Source: Solirubrobacter deserti (GTDB taxonomy: Bacteria; Actinomycetota; Thermoleophilia; Solirubrobacterales; Solirubrobacteraceae). Taken from it: a DNA stretch of 64,000 nt. The notes under the pieces are model-generated. The model ran no database searches and was not told the origin of the DNA. It saw only the letters and a program-made list of their open reading frames with translations. Made by a program: the position numbers and the translations under genes. The stretch is taken from NCBI RefSeq assembly GCF_003344625.1, contig NZ_QPKJ02000012.1:4970-68969 (forward strand), read 5' to 3'. Below, piece after piece: positions 59,671 to 64,000 of the stretch. The first letter of the stretch is position 1. Each line of letters opens with the position of its first letter.

Positions 59671-62600
59671 CTACGGCGAGGGCGGAGGGGAGTACACCGG
59701 CCCGTCCGGCGTGCTCGTGTTGGGCTCGGGCGCGGTGGACTCCGACGTGTTCGCGGCGGCGTTGGCGACCTTGCCGGGCAGGGAGAGCGCCTGCTCCATC
59801 TTGAGCAGGTTGTCGAGCAGCGCCTGGCCGCGCAGCTCGGCGGCGGCCTGCGCTCGCACCCACGCGTCGATCCCGGCCAGCTCGGCCGACCCGAGCGCCG
59901 TGCCGAGCTGCGCCTGCGCGCGCAGCGCCCCGACGCCGTTGGTCATCGCCGTGCGCAGCTGGCCGACCTGCGTCGCGAGCTGTGCCCGGATGGCGCCGAG
60001 TGCGGCCGCGTCCTTGACCGTGTCGGCCAGCGGGCCCTTGGACGCCTTCAGCCACAGCGCCAGGTTGTCGGCCAGCTGCTCCATCTTGGCCGCGTTCATG
60101 CCGGTGACGGCGACGTCGCGGCCGAGGATCTCCACGACGCGCCCGCCGTGCTTGCCGAAGTCCTTGATCGCGCCCACCAGCGCCGTGCCCTCCGCGCCGC
60201 GCTCGATCGCCGCGAACGCCTTGTCGAGGAAGTGGCCTTCGCCGAGGATCGCGGTGAAGCGCTGGCCCGGCCAGATGCTCGCCGCCGCCGGGTCGATCTT
60301 CACGCCCGCCTCGGCGAGCTTCTCGAGGTCGGACTTCACGCCGGCGGCGGCCGCGCGCTCGGTCACCCACGTGCGGATCGAGCCGCCGGTGCCGTACATC
60401 GTGTCGCTGGAAGCGAGCACCTCGGCCTGCGTGCGCCCGATCTTCTGGATCAGCGCGGCCTTCTCGGCCTCGGAGCCGCCGTCGGCCTCGAGCTTGGCGA
60501 GCGCCGCCGACCACTCGTCCATGCGCTTCTGCAGCGCGCCGATCTGGTCCTTGCCGAGTGGCTGCCAGGTCTTGTTGAGCGCGCCGCCGGCCTCGGCTTC
60601 GATCGACTTCATCAGCGCCTCGTCGCCCGCCTTCTGCGCCTGGTGGTAGCGGCGCGAGTAGGTCAGCGCCTCCTCGAAGCGCGCCGCCTCGCGCTCGATC
60701 GCCGCGCGCGCCTGCGGCGTGAGCCCCTTCACCACGTCCTGCAGGTGCATGCGCGCGGGGTTCACGGCCGCGTCGAGGTCCAGGACGCTCTCCAGCTCGG
60801 CGCGCGTGACGCCCGCGCGGCGGGAGATGAACTCCAGCGCGCGGTCGGCCTGCTGTGCGGCCTCCCGGCCGACGGTGGAGATGTCGACGTCGGAGGTCGC
60901 CGCGGACGTGCCGGTCTGGACGGCCTTGGACTCGCCCTTGGACGCCGCCTCCATCCACGCCTGCATCTCGCGCACGAGGCCGGAGCGCCAGGCGTCCAGC
61001 TCAGCCGCGATCGGATGCCCTTCGCCGAGCGTCTTGGTGACCGTCTTCCAGCCGCCGGCCCGCTTGAGCGCGCCCGCGTAGCCGAACTGGTCGATCGCGG
61101 CGCGCATCACCGTCGCGCGCTCGGCCGGTTCGAGCTTGGCGAAGTCGGCCAGCTTGGTCACGAGGCCCTCGACGGCGGCCGCGTCCTTGCCCAGGCCCGC
61201 CGCGGCGAGCAGGCGCTTGCCGGACTCGGTCTCCTTGCCGACGAGCGTGGCGAGCTCCTCGGCGCTCTTGCCGGAGGCCTTCACGGTGGCGTCGATGCCG
61301 GCCTCGGCCAGCGACTTCTCGATCGCGAGCACCTTGGCGGCGTGCTCGCCGCCGCCGAGCGCCTCCTTGAGGGTCGCGGTCGCCATCTTGCCCGCGCCCG
61401 CCTCGGCCGCCTCCAGCAGCTTGGCGCCCGGGCCGAGCGCCTTGCTCGCGGCCGAGAAGATGCCGACGCCCGCGTCGATGAACGCGAGCGCGGAGTCCAT
61501 CACGGCCTGGAACAGCGCGCTGTCGACCTGCTCCTCGGTGACGATGTCGTTGCGCGTGTCGCCCGAGCGGGCGCCGTGGGCCTTCGCCTTGTCGAGGTAG
61601 TCCTCGATCGAGAGCGCGGCGTTGCCGACGCTGGCGCCGATGCCGACGGCGACCGCGATGAACGTCGCCATGCCTGCCGTGGCGAACTCGGCGACCAGGA
61701 ACGCGGCCGCCGACAGCGCACCGAGCGCCAGCGAGCGCAGGACCTTGCCCATCTCGTGGCCCTCGACGTCGCGCTGGATGATCGCCTTCTCCAGCTCGCC
61801 CGCGAACGGCCCCGCGCCCATCAGCTGCTGGTGGACGGGGATGAAGTCGCGGTAGTCGAGGTCGTCGCCGACGAGCGGCACGGCCTCGTCGATCTTGGAC
61901 CCCATGCTGGTGAGCGCGGTGCCCAGCTGGGCGCGCGCCTTGCCCGTGTCCTGCTTGGCGAAGTCCTTCGCCGCGCCCGCCTCGCCGCCGCTGACGATCG
62001 CGAACACCGCGGGCGACTCGGCGAGGATCTTCTTGACGCCGTGGTCGAGCGTGTCGTAGTGCTGCTTGACCTCGTTGTAGTCCTTGAACTCGCCCTCGCG
62101 GCCAACCGGCGCGCCCTTCATCGACGGCGGCTTCTCGGGGTCGAAGGTCGCGTCGACCTCCACCTCGGAGTCGAAGTCCCGGCGGTAGCCGCCGAGGCGC
62201 GTCTTGGTGTTGCGGCCGACCTTGATCTGCTTGGCCTTGGCCATGCCGTCCTGCCACAGCGCGACCTTCTCGGCCAGCAACTGGGCCTTGCGCACGGCGA
62301 GGTCCTGGTCGGCGGTCGTCTCGGCCGCCGCGGGATCGGTCCCCGCGGTCACGCCGACCGCCTCCATCTGCGCCGTCACATAGTCGCGGTTGGACTGCAG
62401 GTTGTTGAGCACCCGCCCCTCGACCGCGGCCTTGAACTCCTTGCGCACGCCGTCGAACGCCTTGTTGTCGAACAGCGTCGGGTCGCGCTTGGCGCTGGCG
62501 ATGAACAGCGGCGCGTTCTGCTTGGCCACCGCGGCCAGGTCCGGCATCGACTCCCACACCACCGTCGCCCCGAACCCCGGCTTGCCGTGCAGCCGTTGGA

Positions 62601-62883
62601 TCTCGGCCAGCTTCTGCTCGGTCGTCGCCGTGTCCAGGTCGATGTCGATGTCGTGCTTGAACTCGGCGAAGTCGGTCAGGATGTTGCGCGCGAGCAGGCG
62701 CGAGACGGCCGCGTTGCCCGCGCCGGCGCTGAGCCCGCGGACGGCGGCGGCGCGCTGCTGGGGGCCGAGCGCCGCCAGGCCGGCGGGGCCGGTCGTCGAG
62801 GCGAGCGGGGCGGGAGCTGCCGTGGGGGCCGGCGTGATGGCCGGGGCCGGCTGGGATACGACCTCGACATCACGCTGACTCAC
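59671..62883 (-). CDS. 1070-residue protein with N-terminal GAGNAAVSRLL motif and membrane helices
   Basis: The protein has no Sec signal. A Pro/Ala-rich disordered start is followed by LSAGAGNAAVSRLLAR (51-66), the same type of leader as in the protein at 15789. The remainder is alpha-helical, with long charged segments (KAQLLAEKVALWQDGMAKAK, AEIQRLHGKPGFGATVVWES) and two adjacent hydrophobic helices near residues 385-425 (ALGALSAAAFLVAEFATAG, TFIAVAVGIGASVGNAALS). No nuclease, protease or RHS motif is recognised. The C-terminus is Pro-rich (PVYSPPPSP). Size, leader and membrane hairpin suggest a toxin-like or large effector protein delivered by another machine; that is inference. No immunity candidate is adjacent. 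Confidence 0.8.
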   Translation of the reverse strand: MSQRDVEVVSQPAPAITPAPTAAPAPLASTTGPAGLAALGPQQRAAAVRGLSAGAGNAAVSRLLARNILTDFAEFKHDIDIDLDTATTEQKLAEIQRLHGKPGFGATVVWESMPDLAAVAKQNAPLFIASAKRDPTLFDNKAFDGVRKEFKAAVEGRVLNNLQSNRDYVTAQMEAVGVTAGTDPAAAETTADQDLAVRKAQLLAEKVALWQDGMAKAKQIKVGRNTKTRLGGYRRDFDSEVEVDATFDPEKPPSMKGAPVGREGEFKDYNEVKQHYDTLDHGVKKILAESPAVFAIVSGGEAGAAKDFAKQDTGKARAQLGTALTSMGSKIDEAVPLVGDDLDYRDFIPVHQQLMGAGPFAGELEKAIIQRDVEGHEMGKVLRSLALGALSAAAFLVAEFATAGMATFIAVAVGIGASVGNAALSIEDYLDKAKAHGARSGDTRNDIVTEEQVDSALFQAVMDSALAFIDAGVGIFSAASKALGPGAKLLEAAEAGAGKMATATLKEALGGGEHAAKVLAIEKSLAEAGIDATVKASGKSAEELATLVGKETESGKRLLAAAGLGKDAAAVEGLVTKLADFAKLEPAERATVMRAAIDQFGYAGALKRAGGWKTVTKTLGEGHPIAAELDAWRSGLVREMQAWMEAASKGESKAVQTGTSAATSDVDISTVGREAAQQADRALEFISRRAGVTRAELESVLDLDAAVNPARMHLQDVVKGLTPQARAAIEREAARFEEALTYSRRYHQAQKAGDEALMKSIEAEAGGALNKTWQPLGKDQIGALQKRMDEWSAALAKLEADGGSEAEKAALIQKIGRTQAEVLASSDTMYGTGGSIRTWVTERAAAAGVKSDLEKLAEAGVKIDPAAASIWPGQRFTAILGEGHFLDKAFAAIERGAEGTALVGAIKDFGKHGGRVVEILGRDVAVTGMNAAKMEQLADNLALWLKASKGPLADTVKDAAALGAIRAQLATQVGQLRTAMTNGVGALRAQAQLGTALGSAELAGIDAWVRAQAAAELRGQALLDNLLKMEQALSLPGKVANAAANTSESTAPEPNTSTPDGPVYSPPPSP

Positions 62884-62987
62884 GAGTGCGAATCTACGCG
62901 GGTGGTGAGGCGCCCGTCAATGCGCTCGACCGGCTCTTTCGGTGGGGGCTATCCGTACCACCGGACGGAGTCGGGCAAGATGCGCGC

Positions 62988-63938
62988 ATGGACGTCGTGA
63001 TCGACACCGACCCGGGGATCGGAACCGTGGGCGTGGATCCGGAGGACAGCCTGGCGTTGGCGCTGGCGTTCGCGTCCGGTGAGCTCGACGTCCGGGCGGT
63101 CACCTGCGTCCAAGGCAACGTTCCGGTCCGCCATTCGTTCGCGAGCGCTGCCCGGGTGCTCGAGCTGCTCGACCGACAGCATGTTCCACTCGCGGCCGGG
63201 CACGAGCGACCACTCGGCGGCGCGGCCCGCCACGAGCAGTTGCGCCGGCTCGCCGAGAGCGGTCGCCGGGCCCGGGTGCTGCCCGCAGCGGAAGGACCAC
63301 TCGCCGAGCCGCGCGCGGTCGAGTTGATCGTTCGCACGGCGCGCGAGCACGCACCGCTGACGGTGATCGCGATCGGCCCGTTGACGAACCTCGCGTCCGC
63401 GCTGCTGGCCGACCCTTCGCTGCCCGACCGTCTGGAGCGCGTCGTGGTCATGGGCGGCGCGTTCGAAACCCCGGGCAACGTCACGCCGACGGCCGAGTTC
63501 AACTTCTTCATGGACCCGGAGGCGGCGAACGTCGTTCTCGCGTCCGGTCTTACGCCCGTCCTGCTCGGGCTCGACATCTGCCACCGGACGCACCTGACGC
63601 CCGAGCAGCTCACCCAGGTCGGCTTCCACAGTCCGTTCGGACGCTTCCTGCGTCGCGTGTCCGACGAGTGGCTGCACGGCAGCGACGACGGGCCGCACCT
63701 CTACGACTCGCTCGCCGTCGCGTGCGCCGTCAACTCCGACCTGTTCGAGTACACACCGGCGCTGGTTCACGTGGAGACCGCAAGCGAGCCGCTGGCCGGC
63801 ACGAGCGCAGCCTGGCTCCCGGGGCGCGCGTCCGCGTGGTCGCGTCCAGACCGGCCGGACAACGCGCTGATCGCCACCGACGTGGACCTCGAAGCGTTCG
63901 AGTCCCTCTTCGGTGCGCGCGTGCTCGCGCGACTGTGA
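62988..63938 (+). CDS. Nucleoside hydrolase (IUNH family)
   Basis: The 316-residue protein starts at the ATG at 62988 (MDVVIDTDPGIG). The calcium-binding Asp cluster of the family (DTDPGxDD) is present with a short insertion, giving DTDPGIGTVGVDPEDS, as in a subgroup of the family. Other motifs are VMGGAFETPGNVTPTAEFNF with FMDPEAANVV, LLGLDICHRTHLT and LYDSLAVACAV. Family members split purine or pyrimidine ribosides to base and ribose, usually in salvage. It is divergent from the large GAGN-motif gene. The remaining 62 bases of the window show no gene. Confidence 0.91.
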   Translation: MDVVIDTDPGIGTVGVDPEDSLALALAFASGELDVRAVTCVQGNVPVRHSFASAARVLELLDRQHVPLAAGHERPLGGAARHEQLRRLAESGRRARVLPAAEGPLAEPRAVELIVRTAREHAPLTVIAIGPLTNLASALLADPSLPDRLERVVVMGGAFETPGNVTPTAEFNFFMDPEAANVVLASGLTPVLLGLDICHRTHLTPEQLTQVGFHSPFGRFLRRVSDEWLHGSDDGPHLYDSLAVACAVNSDLFEYTPALVHVETASEPLAGTSAAWLPGRASAWSRPDRPDNALIATDVDLEAFESLFGARVLARL

Positions 63939-64000
63939 GTCGAACGCCACCGCGTGCGAGTTCTACGTCTGGAGCGCGGGGGCGACAACGAGCTCAGTGA

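Noticed and set aside
1-64000. Search for tRNA, rRNA, integrase or transposase genes that would mark an island
   Set aside because: I saw no tRNA-like cloverleaf sequence and no recombinase motif, and base composition looks even throughout.

Overview
This is a GC-rich actinobacterial chromosome segment (I estimate about 70% G+C, not counted). Frequent GTG starts, ATGA/GTGA gene overlaps, an F420-type luciferase-like oxidoreductase, a cobalt-type nitrile hydratase and many large secreted mosaic proteins (PKD, ThuA, sugar-dehydrogenase propeller, LamG) suggest a soil Thermoleophilia/Solirubrobacterales-like organism. That placement is inference from gene content. I see no rRNA, tRNA, CRISPR array, prophage or transposase.

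Region 1-25 kb is a secreted polysaccharide-degradation region. It holds a partial PA14/propeller protein, a GH95 fucosidase, two divergent GH10 xylanases, a LamG/GH43 protein translationally coupled to the second xylanase, a two-component system, a GAGN-motif protein and a 1908-residue sugar-dehydrogenase/ThuA/PKD mosaic, followed by an SDR-M20 peptidase-PH-domain operon. Three divergent promoter regions in this part carry the same 11-bp palindromic motif (TTGTCWGACAG). At the xylanase promoter it lies inside the -35/-10 spacer, so a shared repressor is likely. Five secreted proteins in the window end in the same 114-132 residue C-terminal domain, whose last residues resemble the end of Firmicute WxL cell-wall-binding domains.

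Region 25-41.5 kb is mixed metabolism and regulation. It contains nitrile hydratase (nthA-nthB-accessory), a STAS protein, a NarL-type two-component pair, a YceI-FMN reductase-TetR operon with a strong palindromic operator, and an Fe-S protein/FAD oxidase/86-aa protein/F420 oxidoreductase operon with a cupin gene. It also has a cold-shock protein with a clear terminator, an alpha/beta hydrolase, two sigma factors, an SDR, an AraC/GlxA regulator and a DUF1707-FHA protein. A GC-rich minisatellite and a doublet of REP-like palindromes lie here.

Region 41.5-64 kb begins with a secreted BNR/sortilin-type propeller (fifth copy of the C-terminal domain) coupled to a lipoprotein amino-acid-type binding protein. 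It continues with a VOC protein, an SGNH hydrolase, a DUF4375-like protein, an RTX-repeat protein, a glycosyltransferase and the glycerol locus glpD/glpF-glpK with a coupled serine hydrolase. An ABC-2 exporter with a divergent TetR follows, then a GH16-like protein, an aldo-keto reductase, a 1070-residue GAGN-motif protein and a nucleoside hydrolase.
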